Both the position numbers and the translations under genes were made by a program. From the NCBI GenBank assembly GCA_902592275.1, contig CACJDW010000001.1, positions 1 through 47,174 on the forward strand: 47,174 nucleotides of DNA. Direction: 5' to 3'. Source of the DNA: an uncultured Pelagibacteraceae bacterium (GTDB lineage Bacteria > Pseudomonadota > Alphaproteobacteria > Pelagibacterales > Pelagibacteraceae). Positions 31,454-40,368 of this stretch are shown here, piece by piece. Positions within the stretch are counted from its first letter, which is position 1. Every line of letters starts with the position of its first letter. The notes under the pieces are model-generated. The model had not been told where the DNA came from. It saw nothing but the letters and a program-made list of their open reading frames with translations, and did not search any database.

Positions 31454-34123
31454 CTAAATCATGTTTCTTAAAACGTACTGTAGGATACCTCCATTTTTAT
31501 AATATTCTAATTCATTTTTTGTATCAATTCTGCATAAAGTTTTAATTTTTTTTATCTCACCAGAGACATATTTAATTTCAACAGTTACTTCATCTGAGGG
31601 ATTAACACCCTTTTCTATATTTAGAATGCTAATTAATTCAGAACCAATTAATTTTAAATTTTTTCTATTTACATCTTCGATAAATTGTAACGGTAATATT
31701 CCCATTCCAATCAAATTAGATCGGTGGATTCTTTCAAAACTCTCTGCGATTACTGCTTTTATCCCAAGTAATTTTGTTCCTTTAGCTGCCCAATCTCTAG
31801 ATGATCCGGTTCCATACTCTTTTCCACCAATTACAACTAAATCTGTTCCTCTTTTTTTGTATTCAACTACCGCATCATAGACAGGAAGAACTTTTTCTTC
31901 TGGATATAACTTTGTAAAACCACCTTCTGTACCGGGAGCCATTTCATTTCTAATCCTTATATTTGCAAACGTTCCTCGCATCATAACTTCATGGTTACCT
32001 CTTCTTGAACCATATGAGTTATAATCTTTAGGTAAAATTTGGTGTTCCATGAAATATTCACCAGTTGGACTATCTTTTTGAATACTGCCAGCTGGCGATA
32101 TATGGTCAGTGGTAACCATATCACCTAAAATTAATAATGGTCTTGCATCTTTAATTTCTTTAAATCCTTCTGCTTTATCTGGTAACGAGTCAAAAAATGG
32201 AGGTTTTTTTACATATGTTGATCCCTCATCCCAATTATAGATACTGCTTTTATCAGTTTTAATTTTTTGCCATTGAGTTGGGCCCTCAGAAACATTTGAG
32301 TATCTTTGTATAAACATCTCTGCATTAAGTGAGACTTTTAATGTGTCTTCTATCTCTTTATTTGAAGGCCAAATATCTTTTAAAAATACATCTTTTCCTT
32401 CTTTATCTTTTCCTAATGGATCTTTGTATAAGTCAACTTCCATATGCCCAGCTATTGCATATGCAACAACTAGTGGAGGTGAAGCCAAATAGTTAGCTTT
32501 TATATGTGGAGAAATTCTCCCCTCAAAATTTCTATTTCCAGATAAAACTGAAACAGCATAAATATTTTCTTTTTGGATTGCTTCTACAATATTTTCTGGA
32601 AGCGGTCCTGAATTTCCAATGCAAGTTGTACAGCCATACCCAACCAAGTTAAAGCCAAGCTGATCTAAATAAGTGTTTAATCCAGCTTTTGCTAAATAAT
32701 CTGTAACTACTTGAGATCCAGGTGCTAAAGAAGTTTTTACCCAGGGTTTAACCTGCAAACCTTTTTCAATAGCTTTTTTAGCTAATAGTCCAGCCCCAAT
32801 TAGAACATTTGGATTAGAAGTGTTCGTACAAGACGTTATTGCAGCAATTAATATTGAGCCATCTTTTATTTCGTAATCTGTATTTGATACTTTCGAAATT
32901 GACTTTTCATTTTTATTTGTAGCTTCCTGCAATACTTTTTGAAACGAACTAGGTGCATCTGTTAAAAGAACTTTGTCTTGAGGTCTTTTAGGTCCTGAAA
33001 TAGTTGGTACGACTGTGGACATATCTAAAGATATAATGTCAGTAAATTCTATTTCGTTACTCGCCCATAAACCTTGTTCCTTGGCATAATTTTCTACGAT
33101 ATCAACAGTTTGTTGATCTCTTCCAGAAAATTTCAAATACTTTAATGTTTCTTCATCGATAGGAAAAAAACCACATGTAGCACCATATTCTGGTGCCATG
33201 TTTGCAATTGTTGCTCTATCCGCTAGTGTTAAATTTTTTAAACCCTCTCCATAAAACTCAACAAACTTACCAACCACTCCTTTATCTCTTAACATTTTAA
33301 CAACAGTTAATACTAAATCAGTTGCAGTAGTTCCTTCTGGCATTTTGTTTTTCATTTCAAAACCGATGACTTTTGGTATTAACATAGAAATTGGTTGACC
33401 TAACATTCCTGCTTCAGCTTCAATTCCTCCAACACCCCATCCTAAAACAGATAAACCATTTACCATTGTTGTATGACTGTCTGTTCCAACTAAAGTATCT
33501 GGAAAAAGATATTTTTCCCCTCCAAACTCTTCTGACCAAACAACCTTCGACAAATATTCCAGATTTACTTGGTGACAAATTCCTGTTCCTGGTGGAACTA
33601 TTCTAAAATTATCAAATGCCTGTTGTCCCCATTTTAAAAAAGAATATCTCTCACCATTTCTTTCAAATTCTATATCGACATTTTTTTCATAAGAATCTTC
33701 TTTTGCAGACTGGTCAACTTGTACAGAGTGATCAATTACAAGATCAACTGCAGATAATGGATTGATTGTATTTGGATCTTTATTTTTTTCTTTAACTGCT
33801 TCTCTCATTGCAGCTAAATCTGCAACCGCAGGTATTCCTGTATAATCTTGAAGCAAAACTCTTGCTGGTCTATATGCAATTTCAGTTTTAGATTTTTTTG
33901 TCTTTAGCCAGTTTTTAATCGCTTCTATTTGAGATTTCGTTACACTTAAGTCGTCTTCGTATCTTAATAAATTTTCTAGTAAAACTTTTAGTGATTTTGG
34001 GAGTTTATTTATTCCTTCAAGTCCATTTTTTTCTGCTTCATTTAATGAGTAATAATTATACTCCTTGTCATTAACTGTGATTTTTTTTAGAGATTTATAA
34101 GAATTTTTATTTCCTGGGGTCAT
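31454..34123 (-). CDS. acnA: Aconitate hydratase A
   Basis: Citrate/isocitrate isomerase of the TCA and glyoxylate cycles, 889 residues, the normal AcnA/IRP-type length. The three [4Fe-4S] cysteines are visible: ITSCTNTSNP and GYGCTTCIGNSGPL. Other signatures are ARVLLQDYTGIPAVADLAAMR near the start, VGTDSHTTMVNGLSVLGWGVGG, SGNRNFEGRISP, GDMVTTDHISPAGSI and the C-terminal GGKEYGTGSSRDWAAKG. It sits between the LysE-type gene (1-base gap) and the yfgM-like gene (2-base gap). Identification is certain. Confidence 0.97.
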   Translation of the reverse strand: MTPGNKNSYKSLKKITVNDKEYNYYSLNEAEKNGLEGINKLPKSLKVLLENLLRYEDDLSVTKSQIEAIKNWLKTKKSKTEIAYRPARVLLQDYTGIPAVADLAAMREAVKEKNKDPNTINPLSAVDLVIDHSVQVDQSAKEDSYEKNVDIEFERNGERYSFLKWGQQAFDNFRIVPPGTGICHQVNLEYLSKVVWSEEFGGEKYLFPDTLVGTDSHTTMVNGLSVLGWGVGGIEAEAGMLGQPISMLIPKVIGFEMKNKMPEGTTATDLVLTVVKMLRDKGVVGKFVEFYGEGLKNLTLADRATIANMAPEYGATCGFFPIDEETLKYLKFSGRDQQTVDIVENYAKEQGLWASNEIEFTDIISLDMSTVVPTISGPKRPQDKVLLTDAPSSFQKVLQEATNKNEKSISKVSNTDYEIKDGSILIAAITSCTNTSNPNVLIGAGLLAKKAIEKGLQVKPWVKTSLAPGSQVVTDYLAKAGLNTYLDQLGFNLVGYGCTTCIGNSGPLPENIVEAIQKENIYAVSVLSGNRNFEGRISPHIKANYLASPPLVVAYAIAGHMEVDLYKDPLGKDKEGKDVFLKDIWPSNKEIEDTLKVSLNAEMFIQRYSNVSEGPTQWQKIKTDKSSIYNWDEGSTYVKKPPFFDSLPDKAEGFKEIKDARPLLILGDMVTTDHISPAGSIQKDSPTGEYFMEHQILPKDYNSYGSRRGNHEVMMRGTFANIRIRNEMAPGTEGGFTKLYPEEKVLPVYDAVVEYKKRGTDLVVIGGKEYGTGSSRDWAAKGTKLLGIKAVIAESFERIHRSNLIGMGILPLQFIEDVNRKNLKLIGSELISILNIEKGVNPSDEVTVEIKYVSGEIKKIKTLCRIDTKNELEYYKNGGILQYVLRNMI

Positions 34124-34124
34124 A

Positions 34125-34718
34125 TTATAAATAAAAAGTTATTATGCTTGTTAAAAGAAGCAGTGACATAGCATAATTAAAGTAATTAATAAATTTCTGA
34201 TTTGTCGCAAATTTCCTGAAAAATTTACCTAAAAAAGTCCACAGAGTTATACTAGTCACTGAAACAATTAAAGCCATAATGATAATTTGAGTCGTATAAC
34301 TTACAAAGGTTTCTCCTGGATTAATATAAGTTGAAACAAGAATAATTGATGCAATAACGCCTTTAGGATTTAAAAATTGAAAAATAAAAGTTTCATGAAA
34401 CTTAATTGGATTTTTGTTTTTATTTTCCTGATCAGAAGGTCCTGAAAAAGAAATTTTGTATGCTAAATAAATTAAAAATAGAGTTCCTAAGTATTTCAAT
34501 ACCTCTTGAATTAAAGGATAAAGCTTAAAAATATTTATCAGACCTAGAGCTAAACATAATAACAAAAAAGGAAATCCTAAAGTTACACCAATTATATGAG
34601 GTAGGGTTCTTAGAATACCAAAATTGAAACCAGAATAGAAAGCAACGAAGTTATTTGGTCCAGGAGTAAATGCAGCAACAATTCCAAATAAAGTTATAGA
34701 AAGAATTTCAGGATGCAT
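34125..34718 (-). CDS. LysE/RhtB-family amino-acid exporter
   Basis: A 197-residue inner-membrane protein with five or six membrane helices, of the LysE/RhtB efflux family. The family signature PGPNNFVAFYSGFNFG follows the first helix at about residues 18-35, and FQFLNPKGVI lies in the middle. Substrates of the family are amino acids and derivatives; none can be assigned here. It starts 2 bases after csaA and ends 1 base before acnA. Pairing with csaA and aconitase probably reflects operon packing rather than pathway. Confidence 0.86.
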   Translation of the reverse strand: MHPEILSITLFGIVAAFTPGPNNFVAFYSGFNFGILRTLPHIIGVTLGFPFLLLCLALGLINIFKLYPLIQEVLKYLGTLFLIYLAYKISFSGPSDQENKNKNPIKFHETFIFQFLNPKGVIASIILVSTYINPGETFVSYTTQIIIMALIVSVTSITLWTFLGKFFRKFATNQKFINYFNYAMSLLLLTSIITFYL

Positions 34719-34720
34719 TA

Positions 34721-35065
34721 CTAAGCGATCGGTAATCCATTTTCTGCTTTTTGAGAGGGATGAACAAGTGTAACTTTGCCATCGGCATCAATTGCTCCTA
34801 AAACCAATACTTGAGAAACTATTCCGGCAATATTTTTTTCAGGAAAATTACAAACAGCAATAACTTGTTTTCCTTTTAAATTTTCCTCATTATAATAATG
34901 AGTAATTTGAGCCGAAGATTGTTTAATGCCAATTTCGCTTCCAAAATCAACTTCAACAACTAAAGATGGCTTTCTGGCCTTTTCATTTTTTTTTACAGAA
35001 ATTACAGTACCAATTCTTATATCTACTTTATCAAAATCATTATAGGTAATTTGCTCTTTAATCAT
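34721..35065 (-). CDS. csaA: CsaA-type tRNA-binding domain protein
   Basis: A 114-residue stand-alone OB-fold of the tRNA-binding (Trbp111/EMAP) type. Features are DFDKVDIRIGTVISV, the KARKPSLVVEVDFG strand, IKQSSAQIT, the NFPEKNIAGIVSQVLVLGA block and the C-terminal LVHPSQKAENGLPIA. CsaA is proposed as a secretion chaperone and tRNA-elbow binder. It is the first gene of the minus-strand block and shares a 24-base intergenic space with argE, so its promoter must reach into the argE leader or gene. Confidence 0.92.
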   Translation of the reverse strand: MIKEQITYNDFDKVDIRIGTVISVKKNEKARKPSLVVEVDFGSEIGIKQSSAQITHYYNEENLKGKQVIAVCNFPEKNIAGIVSQVLVLGAIDADGKVTLVHPSQKAENGLPIA

Positions 35066-35089
35066 AATATAATATAGTGTTTTAAGTTT
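35066..35089. promoter_or_regulatory. 24-base divergent start region csaA/argE
   Basis: Only 24 bases separate two divergent start codons. TATAAT at 35068-35073 is a possible -10 for argE, with its -35 inside csaA. On the other strand, TATTAT or TATGAT could act for csaA. Either promoter must overlap the neighbour's 5' end, so the two genes probably compete or are leaderless. Position of the start sites is inferred only. Confidence 0.4.
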
Positions 35090-36271
35090 ATGAGTATAGA
35101 TAACAATTTATATGAAAAATCAATCAAGATTTTAACTGACTTAATCGCATTTAAAACTATCTCAGGTCAGGATAACAGTAATTTAATTGATTATTGTGAA
35201 AAAATTTTAAATAACATCGGAATAGATACTTTCAAAGTTTATGATGATGATAAAAAAAGAGTAAATCTTTTTGGAACTCTAAAAGCAAAAAATCAAAGCA
35301 CAAAAAAACCAATTATATTATCTGGTCACACTGATGTGGTTCCCGTTTCTAAAGGTTGGAGTAGTGATCCATTCGTTGCAACTATTAAAAATGATAAATT
35401 ATATGGAAGAGGCTCATGTGATATGAAAGGTTTTATTGCATGTACACTTGCTTATGCGCCTATCTTCAAAGAAAGTAATTTAGATAGAGACTTACATTTC
35501 TGTTACACATTTGATGAAGAGACTGCATGTATTGGAGCCCCTTTACTAATAGAAGAATTGAAAAAAAGAGAAATCAAAAATGGAATTTGTATAATTGGTG
35601 AACCAACTAAAATGAAGATTATTGACGCCCACAAAGGTATGAATGAATACACAGTTCACTTTGGAGGACTTGCGGGACATAGTTCTAAACCACATTTAGG
35701 AGTAAATGCAGCTGAATATGCTACTAGATATGTTGGAAAACTTTTAGAAATTAGAGAAAAATTAAAAAAAAGAGTTCAAAAAGATAGTATTTTTGATCCT
35801 CCACATTCAACTTTATCAATTGGTGGAATTAAAGGTGGTATTGCCCATAATGTCATTGCAGATAAATGTAGTGTTGAATGGGAAACAAGGCCAGTTGTCA
35901 AAGAAGATGGAGAATTTGTAACAAACGAAATTGATAAATATGCAAATGAAGTGCTTTTACCAGAAATGAAAAAAGTATTTCAAGATTCTTATATTAAAAA
36001 AGAAGTAATAGGTGAAGTTGTTGGTTTTAACAGATTGGATGAGTCTGAAGCATGTGAATTTGTATCAAATATAACTGGTGATAATTCTAGAGAGGTAGTT
36101 TCTTTTGGAACAGAAGCTGGTTTATTTCAAGAATTAGGAATCAGTACAGTTGTTTGCGGACCTGGGTCTATAGAACAAGCTCACAAAATTGATGAGTTCA
36201 TAGAATTAAATGAAATGAAAAAATGCCTTAAGTTTTTAGAAGGTGTAAAATCAAAATCTACTTTGGATTAA
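35090..36271 (+). CDS. argE: Acetylornithine deacetylase
   Basis: M20-family zinc hydrolase removing acetate from N-acetylornithine in arginine synthesis, 393 residues. Metal ligands and catalytic residues are present: SGHTDVVP (His), YGRGSCDMKGF (bridging Asp), DEETACIGAP (Glu pair) and IGEPT, with the dimerisation-domain GLAGHSSKPHLG and the late SFGTEAGLFQ. It is the ArgE subgroup rather than DapE by the KGMNEY and GTEAGLF segments. It diverges from csaA and is closed by a terminator shared with the convergent permease gene. Other M20 amide substrates cannot be excluded. Confidence 0.88.
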   Translation: MSIDNNLYEKSIKILTDLIAFKTISGQDNSNLIDYCEKILNNIGIDTFKVYDDDKKRVNLFGTLKAKNQSTKKPIILSGHTDVVPVSKGWSSDPFVATIKNDKLYGRGSCDMKGFIACTLAYAPIFKESNLDRDLHFCYTFDEETACIGAPLLIEELKKREIKNGICIIGEPTKMKIIDAHKGMNEYTVHFGGLAGHSSKPHLGVNAAEYATRYVGKLLEIREKLKKRVQKDSIFDPPHSTLSIGGIKGGIAHNVIADKCSVEWETRPVVKEDGEFVTNEIDKYANEVLLPEMKKVFQDSYIKKEVIGEVVGFNRLDESEACEFVSNITGDNSREVVSFGTEAGLFQELGISTVVCGPGSIEQAHKIDEFIELNEMKKCLKFLEGVKSKSTLD

Positions 36272-36274
36272 TAA

Positions 36275-36306
36275 AAAAGCCCACCACATTAAAGTGATGG
36301 GCTTTA
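36275..36306. terminator. Bidirectional terminator between argE and the NCS1 permease gene
   Basis: An 11-bp stem with one mismatch, arms 36277-36287 and 36294-36304 around a 6-base loop, has GCCCA/TGGGC at its core, with A-runs before and T-rich sequence after. It lies a few bases from the argE stop and 28 from the permease stop, so it can serve both convergent genes. Confidence 0.85.
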
Positions 36307-36333
36307 TTGTAACTAACTAAGAGGTTCTTATTT

Positions 36334-37782
36334 TTATCTTTTAGATATAGCTAAATGAACAACAGCACCTAATGATGCTCCTATTATCCAGGCATATCCT
36401 CCTCCACCACCTAAATTAGCGAAGAAATCACTTAAACCAAAAATCAAAATGTTTGGCCATACTGTTCCAACAGCAATGTATCCTGATAAAATCCAAGCTA
36501 AAATTGCTTTACGATTAAAGCCTCCATTGTAATGATATTTTGCTTTCGCGCTATCATCAAACAAATCGTCAACATCTAATTTTTCTTTTTTGATTATATA
36601 ATAATCAACAATCATTATACCGAAGACTGGAGCTAGAATGGCACCTAGTGTATTTACAAATGGAAATAATCCCATTTGTGTTATAACTGCTACCCACATA
36701 CCTCCAATTATAAATCCAAAACCAGCAGTAATTAATCCACCAATTTTAAAATTAATTTTACTTGGTATTAAATTTGCTAAGTCATATGCAGGCGGTATAA
36801 AGTTCGCAACCATATTAATTCCAACCGTTGCAGCAAAAAATGCAAATGCAGCAATTATTGTTAATCCTAAGTTGTCAACTTTAGCAACCATATCTGTAGG
36901 ACTTGCAACGTACTCACCAAAGATTGCAATTGTTCCACCAGTAATCATTAAAGTAATAAAAGAGAATAAAACTACGTTTCCTACTAATCCCCATAGGTTA
37001 CCTTTTTTCATTTCATCTTCATTTTTTACAAACCTAGCAAAGTCACCAAAATTGATAACTACAGCAGCGAAATATCCAACCATTATTGAAAATACTGCTA
37101 AGAAAGCTCCAAATGATCCTAAGCCTTCAAAACCACCTGATCTTTCTCCGCCAGAAAATATATTTCCAACTTCTGAAAATAATCCACCACCTGCTTTAGC
37201 CCAGATAACGATCATTAACAGTATCATAACAGCATAAACTGCTGGTCCTGCAAAGTTTAAAAACCTTTTAACAAGATCTACACCTTGCCAAAATAGATAA
37301 ACTTGGAACAACGAAACGAATATAAATGAAATCCACATTACACCTGTCATTCCAAGTAACATTACTTCACCTTCTATGCCTGTGATACCTGTTATTAAAA
37401 GTGCTACAGCTGTAGAAGCAGCATAGGTTTGTGCTCCATACCAAAACATAGCAACAAGGCCTCTAGCCATTGCTGGAAAGTTTGCACCAAAGACACCCAT
37501 ACTTACTCGAGCGAATACTGGATACGGAATTCCATGTTTTACACTTGGTTTACCTGATAGGTTAACAAGCCACATTATAAAAAATCCTGCAAGAATTAAT
37601 GCAGCAAATACAGCCCAACCATTTAATCCTGACGCTAAAAACAAAGACGCTGCCAAAGTATAACCAAATAAACTTTGAACATCATTTGCCCACACGTTAA
37701 AGATTTCAAACCACCCCCAATTCTTTTTATTAGCTGGTGTCGGCGCTAAATCAGAATTGTAGAGTTTTGACGATCTACTCAT
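36334..37782 (-). CDS. NCS1-family nucleobase/hydantoin/allantoin-type permease
   Basis: A 482-residue secondary transporter with about twelve helices. The NCS1 features are the NLAPTPANKKNWGWFEIFNVW-like start (here SDLAPTPANKKNW), the ANDVQSLFGYTLAASL first helix, GIPYPVFARVSMGVFGANFPAMARGLVAMFWYGAQTY and the VINFGDFARF segment. NCS1 carriers take up purines, cytosine, hydantoins, allantoin or thiamine with Na+ or H+. Substrate here is unknown; co-orientation with a ureohydrolase and an aldehyde dehydrogenase points to a ureide or guanidino compound. AAAGGAG lies 8 bases before the ATG, preceded by a 20-base inverted repeat. Confidence 0.85.
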   Translation of the reverse strand: MSRSSKLYNSDLAPTPANKKNWGWFEIFNVWANDVQSLFGYTLAASLFLASGLNGWAVFAALILAGFFIMWLVNLSGKPSVKHGIPYPVFARVSMGVFGANFPAMARGLVAMFWYGAQTYAASTAVALLITGITGIEGEVMLLGMTGVMWISFIFVSLFQVYLFWQGVDLVKRFLNFAGPAVYAVMILLMIVIWAKAGGGLFSEVGNIFSGGERSGGFEGLGSFGAFLAVFSIMVGYFAAVVINFGDFARFVKNEDEMKKGNLWGLVGNVVLFSFITLMITGGTIAIFGEYVASPTDMVAKVDNLGLTIIAAFAFFAATVGINMVANFIPPAYDLANLIPSKINFKIGGLITAGFGFIIGGMWVAVITQMGLFPFVNTLGAILAPVFGIMIVDYYIIKKEKLDVDDLFDDSAKAKYHYNGGFNRKAILAWILSGYIAVGTVWPNILIFGLSDFFANLGGGGGYAWIIGASLGAVVHLAISKR

Positions 37783-37801
37783 CTTGATCTCCTTTTGTTA
37801 T

Positions 37802-37821
37802 GGTTTAAATAAATTTAAACC
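37802..37821. promoter_or_regulatory. 20-base inverted repeat in the permease leader
   Basis: GGTTTAAA and TTTAAACC arms (37802-37809 and 37814-37821) with a 4-base loop lie 20 bases before the permease ATG and just ahead of its AAAGGAG ribosome site. It could be a repressor site or an mRNA hairpin that affects access to the ribosome site. No T-run follows, so it is not a terminator. Confidence 0.45.
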
Positions 37822-37898
37822 CGTTATCTCATCCATAGTGCGACATTATGTACTTTTAAGGAGAGTGTAAATAAAAAATTAATCAACCGTAGATAGAA

Positions 37899-39335
37899 TT
37901 AGTTGCTCCAACCACCTACTGCTTTTACTTCTAAAAACTCTTCTAAACCGTGTTCACCTGCTTCACGTCCTATTCCTGAATGTTTAAAGCCACCAAATGG
38001 TGCATCAACTGCAATACCTGCTCCATTAACATCTACCATTCCAGATCTTAACTTTCTAGCAACTCTTTGTACTTTTTCCGAATCTTGAGTTTGGATATAA
38101 TTTGTCAATCCATAAGTAGTATCGTTTGCAATTTTAATTGCATCTTCCTCCGTTTCAAATGGGATAACAGATAAAACGGGTCCAAAAATTTCCGTTCTTG
38201 CAACTTCCATATTATTATTTACGTCCGCAAAAACAGTTGGTTTAACAAAGTAACCTTTGTCTAATCCATCAGGTTTGCCTGTTCCTCCAGCAACTAATTT
38301 TGCACCTTCATCTATTCCTTTTTGGATTAAAGTTTGTATTTTATTGTATTGAGTTTCTGAAATAACAGGACCTATGTGTTCACCTTCTTTCTTGGGATCG
38401 CCAACTTCAAAGTTTTCAGTATATTTTTTTAATCTCTCAATTGCCTCATTATACATCGATTTTTCAACTAACATTCTAGTTGGTGCATTGCAAGATTGTC
38501 CTGAGTTTCTAAAACATCTTAAAGCGCCTCTTTCAATGGCTTCTGGATCAGCATCTTTAAAAATTATATTTGCTCCTTTGCCACCTAATTCTAAGCTTAC
38601 TCTTTTAAAATCTTTAGCAGCATTTTGTGAAATTAAAGCTCCTGCTCTTGTTGATCCAGTAAAAGATATCATATTAATATCTGGATGACTTGTAAGCGCA
38701 TCACCTGTTGTTGCTCCATCACCATTAACTAAATTAAATACTCCTTTTGGAAATTTTACATCATCAATAATTTCAGCAAGTATCATTGAAGAGAGTGGTG
38801 CTAATTCTGACGGCTTTAAAACCATTGTACAACCTGCAGCTATTGCTGGCATTACTTTTAAACAAACTTGGTTCATCGGCCAATTCCATGGTGTTATTAA
38901 TGCACAAACACCTTTTGGTTCATAAATTAATCTTTGATTAGGAGCATGCTCTCCTAATGGTTTTTCAAATTCAAAATTTTTTAAATATCTAATAAATGAT
39001 TTAATATGACTTGCTCCTGTGCCTGCTTGTAATTTTGTTGCAAAATCTTTTGGAGCACCCATTTCAAGAGTTATAGCTTCTGAAATATCTGCCCACCTTT
39101 TCTTATAATTTTCATAAAGTTTTTCAAGTAATTCAATTCTTTCCTCCTTAGAAGAAAAAGCCCAAGTCTCGTAAGCATCTTTAGCTGCATTAACAGCATT
39201 ATCAACATCAGCTTTGTTTCCCAAAGTAATTACTGCACAATTTTCTTCTGTAGCAGGATCAATTACTTTAATTTCCTCAGAACTATTGGGCTTAACCCAC
39301 GTTCCATTAATATAAAAATTTTTTTTGTCTAACAT
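37899..39335 (-). CDS. NAD(P)-dependent aldehyde dehydrogenase
   Basis: A 478-residue ALDH-superfamily enzyme oxidising an aldehyde to an acid. Catalytic Cys282 is in NSGQSCNAPTRM and the general base Glu249 in SLELGGKGANI; the cofactor region has TPWNWPMNQ, LKPSELAPLSS and ISFTGSTRAG; the C-terminal block has FGGFKHSGIGREAGEHGLEEF. Substrate is not set by these motifs. It lies 20 bases after the ureohydrolase gene, so 4-guanidinobutyraldehyde, 4-aminobutyraldehyde or a related semialdehyde from arginine or agmatine breakdown are candidates. The permease gene follows after 116 bases. Confidence 0.9.
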   Translation of the reverse strand: MLDKKNFYINGTWVKPNSSEEIKVIDPATEENCAVITLGNKADVDNAVNAAKDAYETWAFSSKEERIELLEKLYENYKKRWADISEAITLEMGAPKDFATKLQAGTGASHIKSFIRYLKNFEFEKPLGEHAPNQRLIYEPKGVCALITPWNWPMNQVCLKVMPAIAAGCTMVLKPSELAPLSSMILAEIIDDVKFPKGVFNLVNGDGATTGDALTSHPDINMISFTGSTRAGALISQNAAKDFKRVSLELGGKGANIIFKDADPEAIERGALRCFRNSGQSCNAPTRMLVEKSMYNEAIERLKKYTENFEVGDPKKEGEHIGPVISETQYNKIQTLIQKGIDEGAKLVAGGTGKPDGLDKGYFVKPTVFADVNNNMEVARTEIFGPVLSVIPFETEEDAIKIANDTTYGLTNYIQTQDSEKVQRVARKLRSGMVDVNGAGIAVDAPFGGFKHSGIGREAGEHGLEEFLEVKAVGGWSN

Positions 39336-39355
39336 GTTATGACGTTATCCTTTCT

Positions 39356-40315
39356 TTATGTTTTTGCAAATAAATTTGTTAATTCATAAACTATTGTTGC
39401 AGCTGCAAGGGATGTAACTTCTGCATGGTCATATGCAGGTGAAACTTCAACAACGTCAGCTGAAACTAAATTTAATCCAGACAAACCTCTTAAAACATTT
39501 ACCATTTCTCTTGTAGTCATACCTGCGATTTCAGGTGTACCAGTGCCTGGAGCAAATGCAGGATCTAAAACATCAATATCAATTGATAAGTATAGAGGAT
39601 TATCTCCCACTCTTTTTCTTATTCTTTCTGCTATTTTATCGGTTCCTTCTGTTTGAAACTCATCACAATGAATTATTTTAAATCCAAAACTTTCATCATT
39701 TTTAATATCATCTCTACTATAAAGTGGGCCTCGAATTCCAACATGCATAGAAGCATCATCTAAAAATAATCCTTCTTCTCTTGCTCTTCTGAATGGAGTT
39801 CCGTGAGTATAAGGTGCACCAAAATATGTGTCCCAAGTATCTAAGTGGGCATCAAAATGAACTAAAGATACAGGACCCTTATTTTTTTTATTGATTGCTC
39901 TTAACAGTGGTACTGCAATAGTATGATCTCCACCTAAACTTATAATTCCTCCAACCTTATTTAATAAATCTGTTGCGCCTACTTCTATTTGCTTAATTGC
40001 TTCATCAATACTAAATGGATTGCAAGCGATATCACCAGCATCAGCAACTTGCTGGATTTTAAAAGGCTCAACATCATAATTAGGATGATAATTAGTTCTC
40101 AAATGTCTAGAAGCTTGTCTAATACTTTGCGGACCAAATCTTGCACCAGGTCGATAACTTGTACCAGCATCAAACGGTATTCCAACAATTGCAACATCAC
40201 AACTTTCTACATCTCTTAGTTCGGGAAGTCTTGCGAAAGTGCTTGGGCCAGCGAATCTTGGAACTTTAGTTCCGCTAACCGGTTGAATTGGATTTTTATT
40301 TCTTTCTTTTTTCAT
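39356..40315 (-). CDS. Agmatinase/guanidinobutyrase-family ureohydrolase
   Basis: A manganese ureohydrolase of 319 residues releasing urea from a guanidino compound. Metal ligands are in ISLGGDHTIA, HFDAHLDTWD and SIDIDVLDPAFAPGTGTPE; the family start GIPFDAGTSYRPGARFGPQSIR is intact. Members include agmatinase (SpeB), guanidinobutyrase, guanidinopropionase and the nickel-dependent guanidine hydrolase; motifs seen here do not settle which. The adjacent aldehyde dehydrogenase favours guanidinobutyrate or agmatine; absence of HypA/HypB-like maturation genes nearby speaks mildly against guanidine hydrolase. A 14-bp palindrome lies 15 bases before the start codon. Confidence 0.87.
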   Translation of the reverse strand: MKKERNKNPIQPVSGTKVPRFAGPSTFARLPELRDVESCDVAIVGIPFDAGTSYRPGARFGPQSIRQASRHLRTNYHPNYDVEPFKIQQVADAGDIACNPFSIDEAIKQIEVGATDLLNKVGGIISLGGDHTIAVPLLRAINKKNKGPVSLVHFDAHLDTWDTYFGAPYTHGTPFRRAREEGLFLDDASMHVGIRGPLYSRDDIKNDESFGFKIIHCDEFQTEGTDKIAERIRKRVGDNPLYLSIDIDVLDPAFAPGTGTPEIAGMTTREMVNVLRGLSGLNLVSADVVEVSPAYDHAEVTSLAAATIVYELTNLFAKT

Positions 40316-40329
40316 TTTTTAATAATCTA

Positions 40330-40343
40330 AGATAATATTATCT
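40330..40343. promoter_or_regulatory. 14-bp perfect palindrome between divergent genes
   Basis: AGATAATATTATCT equals its reverse complement. It is centred in the 53-base space between the ureohydrolase start (40315) and the metallopeptidase start (40369), where a regulator could affect both. The G/C at both ends makes it less likely to be random than AT-only palindromes, but it is unproven. Confidence 0.4.
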
Positions 40344-40368
40344 CATCTAATTCGTCTATAATAATTTA

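Noticed and set aside
36638..37237. 199-codon open frame on the plus strand inside the NCS1 permease gene
   Set aside because: It is the antisense of a well-supported membrane protein gene. The Pro/Ile/Asn-rich product is typical of antisense reading through helices and has no domain or ribosome site.
38374..38688. 104-codon plus-strand frame inside the aldehyde dehydrogenase gene
   Set aside because: Antisense to a complete dehydrogenase gene; no independent evidence.
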